This document shows, in pieces, positions 1 through 8,649 of a DNA stretch of 32,758 nucleotides (its first letter is position 1; each line of letters starts with the position of its first letter). The notes beneath the pieces are model-generated. The model worked only from the letters and a program-made list of their open reading frames with translations. It had not been told where the DNA came from and made no database searches. The position numbers and the translations under genes are program-made. Source of the DNA: Planctomycetota bacterium (GTDB lineage Bacteria > Planctomycetota > Planctomycetia > Planctomycetales > Planctomycetaceae). The stretch lies in the NCBI GenBank assembly GCA_024277145.1, contig JAJRVU010000463.1:1-32758 (forward strand), in the 5' to 3' direction.

Positions 1-255
1 GTCTATATCTCATCTGTTGCAGGAATTTTGTTTGCGGTGACGGTCGGTTATATGACAGCAACCCAATGGATCCCTTCTCCAACAGATGAAATTGCAAAGG
101 ATCTCCCTGTTATCAGGGAATATGATCAGCTTCAGGAAATTGGTTCCCTCGCATTTCTTGAACTGCTCCAGGACAACAATCTGTTGAGTGAAATCAAGAA
201 GGAATCAAATAGCCTCAACCAAAAAGGTTTCCCCGGAAGCCCCCTCAGAAAATAA
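1..255 (+). CDS. C-terminal end of a membrane protein, truncated by the window edge (possible anti-sigma type)
   Basis: The frame is open from the first base, so the gene begins outside the window and only its last 84 residues are visible. They start with a hydrophobic stretch (VAGILFAVTVGYMTA) that could be one membrane helix, followed by a soluble tail containing DLPVIREYDQLQEIGSLAFLE. A tail of the form DLPVI-x(2)-[LY]-D-x-[YL] followed by a short 'xxFL' helix is, from memory, typical of the membrane protein encoded beside ECF sigma factors in planctomycetes. The next gene, a basic helical one-TM protein 15 bases downstream, fits that kind of cluster. The anti-sigma role is inference; the sigma gene would lie upstream of this window. 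Confidence 0.6.
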   Translation, partial: VYISSVAGILFAVTVGYMTATQWIPSPTDEIAKDLPVIREYDQLQEIGSLAFLELLQDNNLLSEIKKESNSLNQKGFPGSPLRK

Positions 256-270
256 AGCGTATCAAATTTG

Positions 271-1371
271 ATGAAACAAATACTTAAAAACAATTTTATC
301 ATTTATAAACAAAGCAAAGGCCATTTTGCTTTGACGGGAATTCTGTTGGTATTGGTCTTGCTGGTACTTCATGGAGATTTGAAAGCATTGGATCAATCGC
401 TTGAAAAGAATAAAACGAGTATTCAGGGAATGACAAAAACGGAACGGGAAGAACTTTTAAATAAATATCGTCACTTCAAAAAGCTGACTCGTAACGAAAA
501 AAGAAATTTAAGGGAACTGCACAAGGCAACTCGTAAAAATGATGATCTCGGTGAAGCGAAAACAGTTTACTCTCACTGGTTAGGATCCCTTGACCCTATA
601 AGCAGAACAGAACTGAGAAATGAAAAAGACCCTCAAAAGCGGATCAAATTAGTCAAAAAAATATTGCAGGAACAGAAATCACGACGGAACCATCGTCGTC
701 CTGGAAAATCAGATCTTCTTTTCAATGGAAGATTTCTGGATGATGATCGTCCGAAGCTTTCAACGGAAGAACTGGAAAGTATTTTTGGAATTATTGAATC
801 AAAGGCAAAAATCACCAAAGAACAGAAAAATATATTAAATGATATGAACCCTTTGGAAAAACAGATCACAATCATGTCTTATCTGCTGAAAAAACCGAGA
901 CATCTCTTCGATAAAAAAACTTTTGACGAACTCATGCAAGCCATCGAGAATGAACAAATCATTGCAGATATTGAAAAAACTAATCATCCAGAACGACGTG
1001 TTATGATATTTTCAAGACTTTTGGCAGGCTCGTTAATTGCACAGATTAAAATAATTATTTCAGAACAAAAACTGACCGCAAAAGAGGAAAAAGAGATATT
1101 TGATCAACTCGATTCCCCTTTACAGGATCACCTTCTTTCAATGCCTGAAGAAGAGAGAAAAAAACGACTTCGGATTCAATATCTGAAAAAGAAAAAACGT
1201 CCTTTTTATAATATCGTGATTGAGCTGCAAAATCAGATAGAAGAAAAAATATCGGGGCCTAAAAAAAGAAGGCGACCTTTTATGCGAGATCGCAAAAACA
1301 GAGCCTTCGGGCCGGGTAAACGAGCTGACAATCGCAAAAAGGATAAATCGAAACCGCAAAAACGGGATTGA
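271..1371 (+). CDS. Basic, helical single-TM protein with DUF3106-like repeats
   Basis: Unrecognised protein of 366 residues. I chose the ATG at 271 over the TTG just before it; neither has a clear Shine-Dalgarno. Residues about 18-35 form one hydrophobic helix (FALTGILLVLVLLVLHG). The rest is predicted helical and very rich in Lys, Arg and Glu. It contains several copies of a weak motif of the type E-R-x-x-L-L-x-K-Y-x-x-[FL]-x-x-L-[ST]-x-x-E-[KR], resembling the DUF3106 pattern. The last 50 residues are almost all basic or polar (KKRRRPF, RKNRAFGPGKR) and probably disordered. It follows the truncated membrane protein by 15 bases, so the two are probably co-transcribed. Function unknown; a periplasmic helical sensor or scaffold partnered with the upstream protein is a guess. 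Confidence 0.7.
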   Translation: MKQILKNNFIIYKQSKGHFALTGILLVLVLLVLHGDLKALDQSLEKNKTSIQGMTKTEREELLNKYRHFKKLTRNEKRNLRELHKATRKNDDLGEAKTVYSHWLGSLDPISRTELRNEKDPQKRIKLVKKILQEQKSRRNHRRPGKSDLLFNGRFLDDDRPKLSTEELESIFGIIESKAKITKEQKNILNDMNPLEKQITIMSYLLKKPRHLFDKKTFDELMQAIENEQIIADIEKTNHPERRVMIFSRLLAGSLIAQIKIIISEQKLTAKEEKEIFDQLDSPLQDHLLSMPEEERKKRLRIQYLKKKKRPFYNIVIELQNQIEEKISGPKKRRRPFMRDRKNRAFGPGKRADNRKKDKSKPQKRD

Positions 1372-1485
1372 ATTATTCAGGCAACCTTTATAAAACCAAC
1401 ATCATGTTTTTCTATACCGTGTTGGTTGTTCTTTCAGCAGTTTGGATGGCTGCGGATAATTCAATCTGCCTGAAGGATCTATTTC

Positions 1486-2016
1486 ATGACCGGGGTTGTC
1501 TTCTTAATTGGTGGTGTGCTTGTTGCAATAGCACTTGCATTGACATCGAACATGACCACCGGCATCTCTGAACAAAGAAATCCCACCTCTCCATTCAAAA
1601 GAAAAAAACAAATCCTTTCTCCAAATGAGTTGGAGTTCTACGAACGTTTAAAAATTTCCATTCCAGAAGATAATACAATCCTGATCAAGGTTCGATTGGA
1701 CGATTTCCTGAACCTTCCTCTGAGTGCAGAAAAACAGGACGAATGGCGAGAGCACGCCCTGCATATGAATGTTGATTTCTTGATCTGTCTCTCATCCGGT
1801 ATGATCCCTTACCTTGCAGTTGATTACAGGGATTATGAATCATTTAACCGGAAACAGAAATATCATAATTCACTAAAGGAAAAAATGCTTCAGGATGCGG
1901 GAATTTCATTTATCTGTTATGATCTCAATCAGATTTATGAAAAATCAGAATTAGTTGAAGACATCACGGAAGCTTACGAAGAATTCCAGGAGGAAATTCT
2001 TTCCGATGATTCATAA
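1486..2016 (+). CDS. Membrane-anchored DUF2726 protein
   Basis: 176 residues. Residues 3-21 (GVVFLIGGVLVAIALALTS) form an N-terminal membrane anchor; the remainder is soluble and presumably cytoplasmic. The domain from about residue 40 shows the DUF2726 signature: LSPNELEFYERLKISIPED followed by ILIKVRLDDFL, then a central VDFLICLSSGMIPYLAVDY and a final 'LQDAGISFICYDLNQIY' strand. This family has a nuclease-like fold pattern (a D/E on a strand, then an AGI-x-[FV] segment) and is often attached to topoisomerase-type zinc fingers or membrane anchors; its reaction is not established. An in-frame stop at 1471 forces the start to 1486. No Shine-Dalgarno is evident. It sits 114 bases after the basic protein. 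Confidence 0.75.
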   Translation: MTGVVFLIGGVLVAIALALTSNMTTGISEQRNPTSPFKRKKQILSPNELEFYERLKISIPEDNTILIKVRLDDFLNLPLSAEKQDEWREHALHMNVDFLICLSSGMIPYLAVDYRDYESFNRKQKYHNSLKEKMLQDAGISFICYDLNQIYEKSELVEDITEAYEEFQEEILSDDS

Positions 2017-2056
2017 ATTCCAGTTCGCTTCAATAAAAGTCAACTCTTGAATAGGA

Positions 2057-3280
2057 ATGTCGATTGTGAATTCTTCCGGAATTAATCAACAGCCCAAAAA
2101 TGTATCCCGTTTTCTGATCAATGCAGCTGCATTTGTCATTGTCATTGCAGGATTGAAGGCATCTTCAGAACTGGTTGTCCCTGTTTTGATTTCGGTTTTC
2201 CTGGTTGTCATTTGTATGCCTCCGGTACAATGGCTACAGAAAAAGAAATTGCCGACCTGGCTTGCATTGCTGATTGTCATCACAACCGTTTGGTCAGTCA
2301 CATTTGTAATTGCGATGATCACCTACTCTTCCATAATGGATTTTATTAATACGGATGTGGAAGTATTCCAGGGCAAAATTGAAAACCTGATAAAAATTCC
2401 GTTTGAGGAACTGGAATCAACCACAAATCAAAATTTGGAACAGGTCCCCGTAAATGGACTGGAAGATAGACCGGAACAAAACATTAAACAGCCCTGGTTG
2501 ACCAATGTTTTAACAAGCTTGGATTTAGATCTGGAAGACATTCAGAAACTGCCGAAATTTATTTCCCAGAAGGCCTTAAATTTTCTTACCATTTTGCTTC
2601 GGGGATTCATTCCCATACTGACCAACAGCTTTATGATCATGCTGACAACCATTTTCATGGTTCTTGAAGTAGCAGGATTGCCCGCAAAGCTGAAAATGCT
2701 GCCCGGTTTAGCAGGAGGTAATTCCAAACAGCTTGAACAAATCGTTCAGAATGTCCGACAATACATGATATTAAAAACAAACATGAGCCTGGTCACCGGA
2801 ATTCTTATTGTGGTCTGGCTGAAAATCATCGGGGTGAAATATTTTCTTGTGTGGGGACTCCTCGCTTTTTTCCTGAACTATATTCCCACCATCGGATCCA
2901 TCCTGGCAGCAGTTCCTGCAATTCTCATCGCTCTTTTAGGAACAGATGCAGCAGATCCAGAAGCATTATTTTCATTAGGAAAAGGTGCTTTCACTGCGGT
3001 TGGCTACCTGTTGGTTAATATTATCATCGGGAATATCATTGAGCCAAAAGTGATGGGAAAAGGGTTGGGCCTCTCTGCGCTCGTTGTTTTTCTATCAATG
3101 GTTTTCTGGGGATGGGTTTTTGGTCCTGTTGGAATGGTACTTTCGGTTCCTTTAACAACCATCGTAAAAATCACCCTCAACAGTTCTGACGAGACGCGCT
3201 GGATTGCAATTCTGCTTGGGCCGAATATTGATGAAACAACGGAACAAAAAGGAAGCGGGTCTGCTACCGCGATTGTTTGA
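2057..3280 (+). CDS. AI-2E family transporter (PerM/YdiK-like permease)
   Basis: 407 residues with about eight hydrophobic segments: two near residues 20-55, one at 66-90, a pair near 180-215 and a C-terminal cluster from about 245 on. A polar extracytoplasmic loop lies between residues about 100 and 160. The family hallmarks are present: FLNYIPTIGSILAAVPA in the re-entrant region, then GNIIEPKVMGKGLGLSALVV and FGPVGMVLSVPLTT near the C-terminus. The family was named for autoinducer-2 export, but members also include Na+/H+ antiporters and proteins of unknown substrate, so the substrate is open. A short AGGA precedes the ATG. The 3' end overlaps the convergent cytochrome gene by 17 bases, and no terminator separates them. 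Confidence 0.9.
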   Translation: MSIVNSSGINQQPKNVSRFLINAAAFVIVIAGLKASSELVVPVLISVFLVVICMPPVQWLQKKKLPTWLALLIVITTVWSVTFVIAMITYSSIMDFINTDVEVFQGKIENLIKIPFEELESTTNQNLEQVPVNGLEDRPEQNIKQPWLTNVLTSLDLDLEDIQKLPKFISQKALNFLTILLRGFIPILTNSFMIMLTTIFMVLEVAGLPAKLKMLPGLAGGNSKQLEQIVQNVRQYMILKTNMSLVTGILIVVWLKIIGVKYFLVWGLLAFFLNYIPTIGSILAAVPAILIALLGTDAADPEALFSLGKGAFTAVGYLLVNIIIGNIIEPKVMGKGLGLSALVVFLSMVFWGWVFGPVGMVLSVPLTTIVKITLNSSDETRWIAILLGPNIDETTEQKGSGSATAIV

Positions 3281-5438
3281 ATTTCTGCTCCATTTGCCGA
3301 TACTTGCGATTTTCAGGCTGAAGGCGAATCAGTTTTTGCAAATGTTCTTTTGCTTTTTCCATTTTTCCCATTTTTTCGTACAACAATGTCAGCATAAAAC
3401 GGAATTCTGGATTAGAGGGTGCAAGTTTGACAGCTTGAGAAATTGCTCCCTCTGCATGTTCGAGATCCGATAATAAGTAATAAAGTAAGCCGAGACGATA
3501 ATGAATCGGCGCGTTATCAGGAAGCAACTTTGAATCACGCTTAAGAAGTTCCAGTTCTTCCTGTCGCAGTTTTTTCACTTTCTCAGGTTTCTGCATTCCT
3601 TCAAATATTTGTGCCAGATTGGAACGTGGCCCTGCAAGTGCGGGTTCCAGTTCTTTGGCAATTTCATATTCATGAATTGTAGATTCAATATTTCCCAATG
3701 AATGATACAAAATCCCCAAACCCATATGGGAACCGGACTGATCGTTATCAACCTTGAGAGTTGCCTTGTATTCCTTTAATCTCAAATCAAGTAATTTCTG
3801 TTCAGTTTTGGAGAACATTTGAGTAGGAAATGAAGTGCAAAGACGCGTTGCTTCGACCCGTACTGATCTGCTGATGTCATTTAATAATGGAAACAATACT
3901 TCTTTGAACTGCTCTGCTTCTTCTTGAGAATTTGGCTGCATATTTTCGAAAAAACGTGTTGCAGCTGTTCTCACAATAGGGTCTCTGTCTTTGAATGCTT
4001 TCTGGATCGCTTTCCAGACATTCTCACCAGAATAGCTGGTTGCAAGAATCGAAATGGCTGTGGCACGAACGATGGACCCTGCGTTTTTTCTGTCTTTTGC
4101 AAGCGCGACTAATTCACTTTCTGCATGAGGAATTCGGCTTCGTCCATCAGCAATAATTTCCCCGTAATGCCTGGTTTCCCGTCTTTTTGTTCCATACCAT
4201 TTTTCGACTGCGTTAGATGCCCATTGTGCTGTCTCTTTTTCTTTTGTGTGACATTGATTACAGGCATTGGGAGTTCCGATTGAAATAGTCAGATCAGGAC
4301 GAGGAACGCGTAAACTATGATCTCTTCTTGGATCAACCACCATAAACTTCTTATCGGGCATATGGCATTCCACACAAAGAGCCCCTTTGCTTTCAACTTT
4401 ATGATGATGATGAGAAGGGGTGTCATATTTCGCAGGAACATGGCATTGTGTGCAGAGGCGGTTCCCTTTGAACTTTAATCGCGTGGTATGCGGATCATGG
4501 CAATTCGTACAACGGACTCCTTTTCGGTGCATCATGCTTTGCAAAAAAGATCCGTAAACATAAACTTCTTCATTAATTTGTCCATCTGCGTGATATAAAT
4601 TTTCTTCAAGCAGGGATAGCTGATAAAAATCGTCGTATCGATCTCCCGGATGAAATCCTTCTTTAAGCCTGCGTCTGCGTGAATGGCAGGGGGCACAGGT
4701 TTCAAGCTCTGTTTTGGGGTTCTCTCCTTTTAATTGAGCAAGACCATACCCATGATGCCGATCCCAGAACACGGAAGAAGAATTTGCAATTTTAACATGA
4801 ATGCTTCCCGGACCGTGGCATGATTCACAACTGACATCCATTTCATTAAAAGTGGAATGATATGTTTTTGTTTTTAAATCAAAATTCTTGGCATAATTGG
4901 TTGTATGGCATTCTGCACACATGTGATTCCAATTTTGAGCAGAGCCGGTCCAGTGCAGGGGATCACTCGGCCCGAATGGTTTGTCAGGATTGGCAAAAAA
5001 CCATTCTTTCTTTTCAGTATCCCAACTGACTGGAAGAACCTGAATATCTCCCTTTTCGAGTTCAGCCATGTATTGTTGAAGGGGACGATAACCAATGACG
5101 TATTTCACTTCAAATTCGGCCTGTTTGCCATCGGGACCTTCCGTTTCCACAAAGTAACGCCCTTCTTTCGTGAACATCCTTGAAGTGATGCCATGATGCT
5201 CAAAAGTTATATTGTTAAAATCTCCGACAACAAATTCCTCTGTTGCAAGATCCATTGCAAGATCATGGTCCGATTGCTGCCAGAGTAGATTTTGATTGTT
5301 GTGACAACTTGTGCAGGTTTGCCGACCAACGTAATTAGCTGTGAGATCCTGGGGGAGGGCAATCCACCAATCCAGAAAAAGCCAACCTGTTATGACAAGA
5401 ATGAAAATCAGGATTATGATAGTAAGTTTGGGTTTCAA
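3264..5438 (-). CDS. Octaheme c-type cytochrome fused to HEAT and TPR repeats
   Basis: 724 residues. An N-terminal signal anchor (residues 5-24) exports it. Eight CxxCH haem sites lie at residues about 42, 174, 204, 248, 310, 329, 355 and 393 (CTSCH, CAECH, CESCH, CAPCH, CTNCH, CTQCH, CVECH, CNQCH). A histidine cluster near 343-346 could ligate haem iron or metal. A HEAT-like helical region follows (about 435-540; SIVRATAISIL, DPIVRTAATRFF, SRSVRVEATRL), then three TPRs (about 570-605, 643-675, 677-710). Such multihaem-TPR proteins are frequent in Planctomycetes and related to cytochrome c554/NrfA-like families; the redox partner is unknown. A TTG start is chosen because no ATG is available before the signal anchor and AGAGG lies 6 bases upstream. 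Confidence 0.88.
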   Translation of the reverse strand: MKPKLTIIILIFILVITGWLFLDWWIALPQDLTANYVGRQTCTSCHNNQNLLWQQSDHDLAMDLATEEFVVGDFNNITFEHHGITSRMFTKEGRYFVETEGPDGKQAEFEVKYVIGYRPLQQYMAELEKGDIQVLPVSWDTEKKEWFFANPDKPFGPSDPLHWTGSAQNWNHMCAECHTTNYAKNFDLKTKTYHSTFNEMDVSCESCHGPGSIHVKIANSSSVFWDRHHGYGLAQLKGENPKTELETCAPCHSRRRRLKEGFHPGDRYDDFYQLSLLEENLYHADGQINEEVYVYGSFLQSMMHRKGVRCTNCHDPHTTRLKFKGNRLCTQCHVPAKYDTPSHHHHKVESKGALCVECHMPDKKFMVVDPRRDHSLRVPRPDLTISIGTPNACNQCHTKEKETAQWASNAVEKWYGTKRRETRHYGEIIADGRSRIPHAESELVALAKDRKNAGSIVRATAISILATSYSGENVWKAIQKAFKDRDPIVRTAATRFFENMQPNSQEEAEQFKEVLFPLLNDISRSVRVEATRLCTSFPTQMFSKTEQKLLDLRLKEYKATLKVDNDQSGSHMGLGILYHSLGNIESTIHEYEIAKELEPALAGPRSNLAQIFEGMQKPEKVKKLRQEELELLKRDSKLLPDNAPIHYRLGLLYYLLSDLEHAEGAISQAVKLAPSNPEFRFMLTLLYEKMGKMEKAKEHLQKLIRLQPENRKYRQMEQKFKQSR

Positions 5439-5617
5439 TTTGGCCTCTGGAAAAACTCGGGTGTTGTACTCAAAAGTTGCAATCTCCCTATTGAAAATAA
5501 AAGGCGCATCCGATGACCCTGTACCGTCATTCTACTTGATCTCGAAGAGAGATATTAGAGATGTGAATTGAAAAAAGAGATTCGATTCTCAAATATCAAG
5601 CGATAAATTGATCTTGT

Positions 5618-6367
5618 TTATGAACCGATTCCTTTTAATAAAACGCCTACACCATAGGCAACCGATGCAGCTAATCCTCCGATCATCAAAGATTCCAGAC
5701 CGGATTTCAGCCAGTGTTCCACAGAAAAAAGTGATTTCAAAGTGCCAATGCCAAAAAAAACAATCGCAGTCGACCCGATGCTGTAATAAAATGCTGTCTG
5801 ATCAGAAGAGGAACTAAACAGAAAAGGAAGTAATGGAACCAAACCTGCAAAGCAGAATGCAAAAAAAGTCACCCACGCAGCTTTTATCGGTGAAGATCCT
5901 GACAAAGCCAGTCCCCATTCGTCCTGGATCATGGTATCTATCCATAGCTCTTGATTATCTGAAACCGTTTCAACAATCTTTTCAAGCAATTCGCCCTCGA
6001 ATCCTTTCTGCCTGAAGATTTCACGAATTTCCTGCTTTTCTCCATCTGGAATCACATTAATATGATGTTCTTCAATCTTTCTCGCTTTTGCAACGAGTTC
6101 TCGATCTGCTTTGGTTCCCAGATAATTACTGGCGGCCATACTGAAACCATCAGCAAGAAGATTGACGAAACCAAGAATAATAATCACCTTAGTGGAAAGT
6201 TCAGCTCCTACTACTCCTGAGATGATAGCAAATGTGGTGACACATCCATCGATGGCTCCGTAAACAAAATCTCGCAAGTACATCCCATTTGGTGAATCAG
6301 AAATCCGTTTTCTGATCGCTTCATGTGTATGTTCGTCAAGCAGTTTTTCATGTGCAGGTTGGCTCAT
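5618..6367 (-). CDS. VIT1/CCC1-family divalent metal (Fe/Mn) transporter
   Basis: 249 residues. The first helix carries the family motif YLRDFVYGAIDGCVTTFAIISG, with the conserved D-G and T residues. The second has VNLLADGFSMAASNYLGT, matching the 'LADGxSMxxxxYL' pattern of VIT1/CCC1 proteins. A cytoplasmic Glu-rich metal-binding domain follows (residues about 90-150; REIFRQKGFEGELLEKIVETV), then three more hydrophobic helices with LPFLF and SGLESLMIGGLAASVAYGVG. Five membrane helices and this length are typical. The family moves Fe2+ or Mn2+ across membranes. It lies 179 bases upstream of the cytochrome on the same strand, so co-transcription is possible but unproven; metal supply to a haem protein is only a suggestive link. 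Confidence 0.9.
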   Translation of the reverse strand: MSQPAHEKLLDEHTHEAIRKRISDSPNGMYLRDFVYGAIDGCVTTFAIISGVVGAELSTKVIIILGFVNLLADGFSMAASNYLGTKADRELVAKARKIEEHHINVIPDGEKQEIREIFRQKGFEGELLEKIVETVSDNQELWIDTMIQDEWGLALSGSSPIKAAWVTFFAFCFAGLVPLLPFLFSSSSDQTAFYYSIGSTAIVFFGIGTLKSLFSVEHWLKSGLESLMIGGLAASVAYGVGVLLKGIGS

Positions 6368-6754
6368 TAAATTGTCCCTAAGGGATTTCCCTGTAATTGT
6401 ATTTTTCAGTTAGAAAGAGACTCTTCACTTTGTTGATTTAAGTATATTTAATTCAACAATTTAAAGCAAAATGCTGTCCTGGAGTAGGGTACTTTATAAT
6501 GTACTCGCCCGCTTTGCGGGGTTGTCCCACCGGCGGATGCCAGTTGGCTCGTTAGAGTACGGTTTCTACAGATTAAAATGCGCCCTTCACAGCCAAGGAA
6601 AAGCGTAAAACGCTTAAAACAAATCAGACATTGATATCAGGATTAAAACTCGTTATCAATTTAAAATAAAATTCGACTTTTCTCTCGAAATTAGCTATAA
6701 AATCAATTCTGCCTTTAATTATATCCTGTTGGAAACAGATAGATAAAATTACAT
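6368..6754. other. Intergenic region between divergent genes, with dyads and a shared leader motif
   Basis: 387 bases without a gene, between the VIT gene (-) and the histidine kinase (+). It holds a dyad GTAC-N8-GTAC at 6489-6504, immediately followed by the GC-rich hairpin CCCGC-TTT-GCGGG (6508-6520). A segment at 6559-6624 is repeated upstream of the S1-domain gene (separate entry). TATAAA at about 6696-6701 could be a -10 element for the kinase gene, but I found no convincing -35 box. No Shine-Dalgarno precedes the kinase ATG. Confidence 0.6.
6559..6624 (+). repeat. Copy A of a dispersed leader motif
   Basis: This segment aligns with 29207-29278: both contain AC[CG]GT-TCTA-AGAT-AAAATGC, then CCTT and A-rich sequence, then a short dyad ending in ACGCTT, then AAAT. 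In this copy the dyad is perfect (AAGCGT-AAA-ACGCTT). It ends 130 bases before the histidine kinase start. It is seen directly; function is unknown. It could be a dispersed repeat, a small RNA or a regulatory leader. Confidence 0.6.
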
Positions 6755-8377
6755 ATGAGCCAGCCTCACATTCAAACCAACCTTCAAATGCAAGTCAACT
6801 CTTTAAAAAAAGAGATCGAGCAATTAAAGGAAACCAATACAGTTAATGAAGAAAAAGTTCTCTATCTGACATCCGCATTGAATGCTTTTCCTGATTTGTA
6901 CTTTCAACTGGATGCCGACGGCACGATTAAATCATTTCTTTGTGGAGACAAAGGAAAGCCGTATGTCTCCCCTGATGTTTTTCTCGGAAAGAAAATGCAG
7001 GATATGCTTCCCCCGGAAGTTTCAGAAGTATTTATGAAAACGCTTCATAAGCTGAACAAATCTCCTGAACCTGTTATCGATGAATATTCACTTGATGAAC
7101 CTGATGGAACGCATTGGTATGAAACACTCAATATTCGTTTTCAGGAAAAAGACAGGCTTGTCATTGTAAGAGATATCTCTTCTCAAAAAAAAGCGCTCCA
7201 AGAAAAAAATCAAATGGAACTCCAGTTTCAACATGCACAGAAACTGGAAAGCCTGGGAGTTCTTGCAGGAGGAATTGCACACGATTTTAATAACCTTCTC
7301 GTCGGAATTCTGGGATACTCGGACCTTGCTTTAATGAAAGCAGAACCGAATTCACCTATTGCGGAATATTTAGAACAGATCCAGAATGCCTCTGAAAGAG
7401 CTGCAGAACTTTGCTCACAAATGCTTGCTTATTCCGGTCGTGGAAAATTTGTAATTACATCTTACAAACTCTCGGACCTCGTTGAGGAAATGGTCCATCT
7501 GTTAAGAATTGCGACCCGTAAAGAAGTTGTGCTCGATTTACTTCTGTCAAAACGAATTCCCCGAGTAAAAATTGACCTCAGTCAGATCCGTCAGGTGATC
7601 ATGAATCTGGTGATTAACGCATCAGAGTCGATGGAAATAAATGGAGGGTTGCTAACCATCAAAACAACGTTGATCACTGCAAAAAAGAATGAAATCAAAG
7701 GTGATTATAGCGAAGACATTCTCTCTGAAGGGAATTACGTTTGTCTTGAAGTGACCGACACTGGAGAAGGAATGAATGAAAAAACCCGTAAAAAAATCTT
7801 TGATCCTTTTTATACAACAAAATTCACCGGAAGAGGATTAGGTCTTGCAGCGGTTCTTGGAATTGTTCGAGGCCACAACGGTATTATCCAGGTTATGAGT
7901 GAACAGGGAAAAGGTTCAACATTTAAAGTTTACTTGCCAGTTGAGAATTCTGAAAACAAACCTGATCAAGATGACGAAACTACACAATCAGCTGAGAATT
8001 CATCAGCAATTTCACCCGGACTGATATTGGTGATTGATGATGAAGAAGAAAATCGAAATGTGATTTCTAAAATGCTTGATTCCGCCGGCTATGAAGTCAT
8101 TCTTGCATGTGATGGCTTGGAAGCTCTTAAGATTTTCAATAAAGAGCATTCTGGAATTCAGGCAGTCCTGCTCGATTTAACATTACCCCGATTGAGCGGG
8201 AATCAAGTCTTTAAAGAAATGAAAAAAATCAACCCGAATGCCCGGATTGTTCTGACAAGCGGGTTTGATGAACAGGAGGTTTCTGACCTGTTTAATGAAA
8301 CAGGATTCGCCGGCTTCATACAAAAACCGTTCACAACTTCAAACTTGATAGACGAATTTAATAAAATTCTTGAGTAA
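6755..8377 (+). CDS. PAS-containing hybrid sensor histidine kinase with C-terminal receiver
   Basis: 540 residues, cytoplasmic (no membrane segment). Order: N-terminal coiled coil (about 8-38), PAS domain (about 40-140; FPDLYFQLDADGTIKSF), a short coiled coil, HisKA with phospho-accepting His176 in GGIAHDFNNLL, HATPase with N-box Asn284/Asn288 (VIMNLVINASESM), G1 box DTGEGM (335-340) and G2 box GRGLGLA (359-365), then a linker and a receiver domain (about 423-540). The receiver has acidic pocket Asp428/429, phospho-acceptor Asp474 (LLDLTLP), Thr501 and Lys524 (QKPF). The HDFNN pattern and the attached receiver are typical of soluble hybrid kinases. No output regulator gene is adjacent, so its partner is unknown. 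All key residues are intact. Confidence 0.93.
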   Translation: MSQPHIQTNLQMQVNSLKKEIEQLKETNTVNEEKVLYLTSALNAFPDLYFQLDADGTIKSFLCGDKGKPYVSPDVFLGKKMQDMLPPEVSEVFMKTLHKLNKSPEPVIDEYSLDEPDGTHWYETLNIRFQEKDRLVIVRDISSQKKALQEKNQMELQFQHAQKLESLGVLAGGIAHDFNNLLVGILGYSDLALMKAEPNSPIAEYLEQIQNASERAAELCSQMLAYSGRGKFVITSYKLSDLVEEMVHLLRIATRKEVVLDLLLSKRIPRVKIDLSQIRQVIMNLVINASESMEINGGLLTIKTTLITAKKNEIKGDYSEDILSEGNYVCLEVTDTGEGMNEKTRKKIFDPFYTTKFTGRGLGLAAVLGIVRGHNGIIQVMSEQGKGSTFKVYLPVENSENKPDQDDETTQSAENSSAISPGLILVIDDEEENRNVISKMLDSAGYEVILACDGLEALKIFNKEHSGIQAVLLDLTLPRLSGNQVFKEMKKINPNARIVLTSGFDEQEVSDLFNETGFAGFIQKPFTTSNLIDEFNKILE

Positions 8378-8407
8378 AGAAAAAGAACTATTACCACAAT
8401 AATCACC

Positions 8408-8457
8408 AAGACACAAAGTTTTTTATACAAGTTCCCCTGGTTTTTCTTCGTGTCTTT
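8408..8457. repeat. Imperfect inverted repeat of the 'AAGACAC(A/G)AAG' type
   Basis: AAGACACAAAG at 8408-8418 and CTTCGTGTCTTT at 8446-8457 are near-reverse complements in the region downstream of the kinase gene. A related CACAAAGACACAGA lies at about 22701-22714. Short phrases of this kind recur between genes in many bacterial genomes. No coding signal is seen here. Confidence 0.45.
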
Positions 8458-8529
8458 CTATCTTCGGGTTAATAATAAATATTTCAATTGTTAAGACGGT
8501 GACAATTATTGATTACGGTCTCCGCAACT

Positions 8530-8546
8530 TTGCGAACTCTGCGTGA
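8530..8546 (+). repeat. Dispersed intergenic phrase TTGCGAACTCTGCGTGA, copy 1
   Basis: This 17-base phrase recurs with one mismatch at 13432-13448 and, in reverse complement over 11-12 bases, at 31199-31210. All three are outside genes. It resembles the widespread 'TTTGCG..CTCTGCGTGA' intergenic phrases; the origin is unknown. Confidence 0.5.
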
Positions 8547-8579
8547 GATTTTTTCTTTTTAAATAGAATTAATACTGCA

Positions 8580-8620
8580 AATAAGAAAACCCCTGCTGCA
8601 GACTGGACTTGCAACAGGGG
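8580..8620 (-). terminator. Rho-independent terminator of the 24-residue-repeat gene
   Basis: On the minus strand a stem CCCCTGTTG / CAGCAGGGG (one mismatch) closes a loop of about 13 bases and is followed by TTTTCTTAT. It begins about 30 bases after the stop codon of the coiled-coil gene at 8650. The arms are plus-strand 8590-8598 and 8612-8620. Confidence 0.8.
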
Positions 8621-8649
8621 AAGAAAAGGATGATTTTTCTCGTATACGA

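Noticed and set aside
1368-1571. 67-codon plus-strand frame between the basic protein and the DUF2726 gene
   Set aside because: It overlaps the DUF2726 start in another frame, is Cys/Trp-rich with no domain, and has no ribosome-binding site.
3264-3280. Frameshift or misassembly at the AI-2E/cytochrome overlap
   Set aside because: Both proteins end naturally; a 17-base overlap of convergent stops is common and needs no error.
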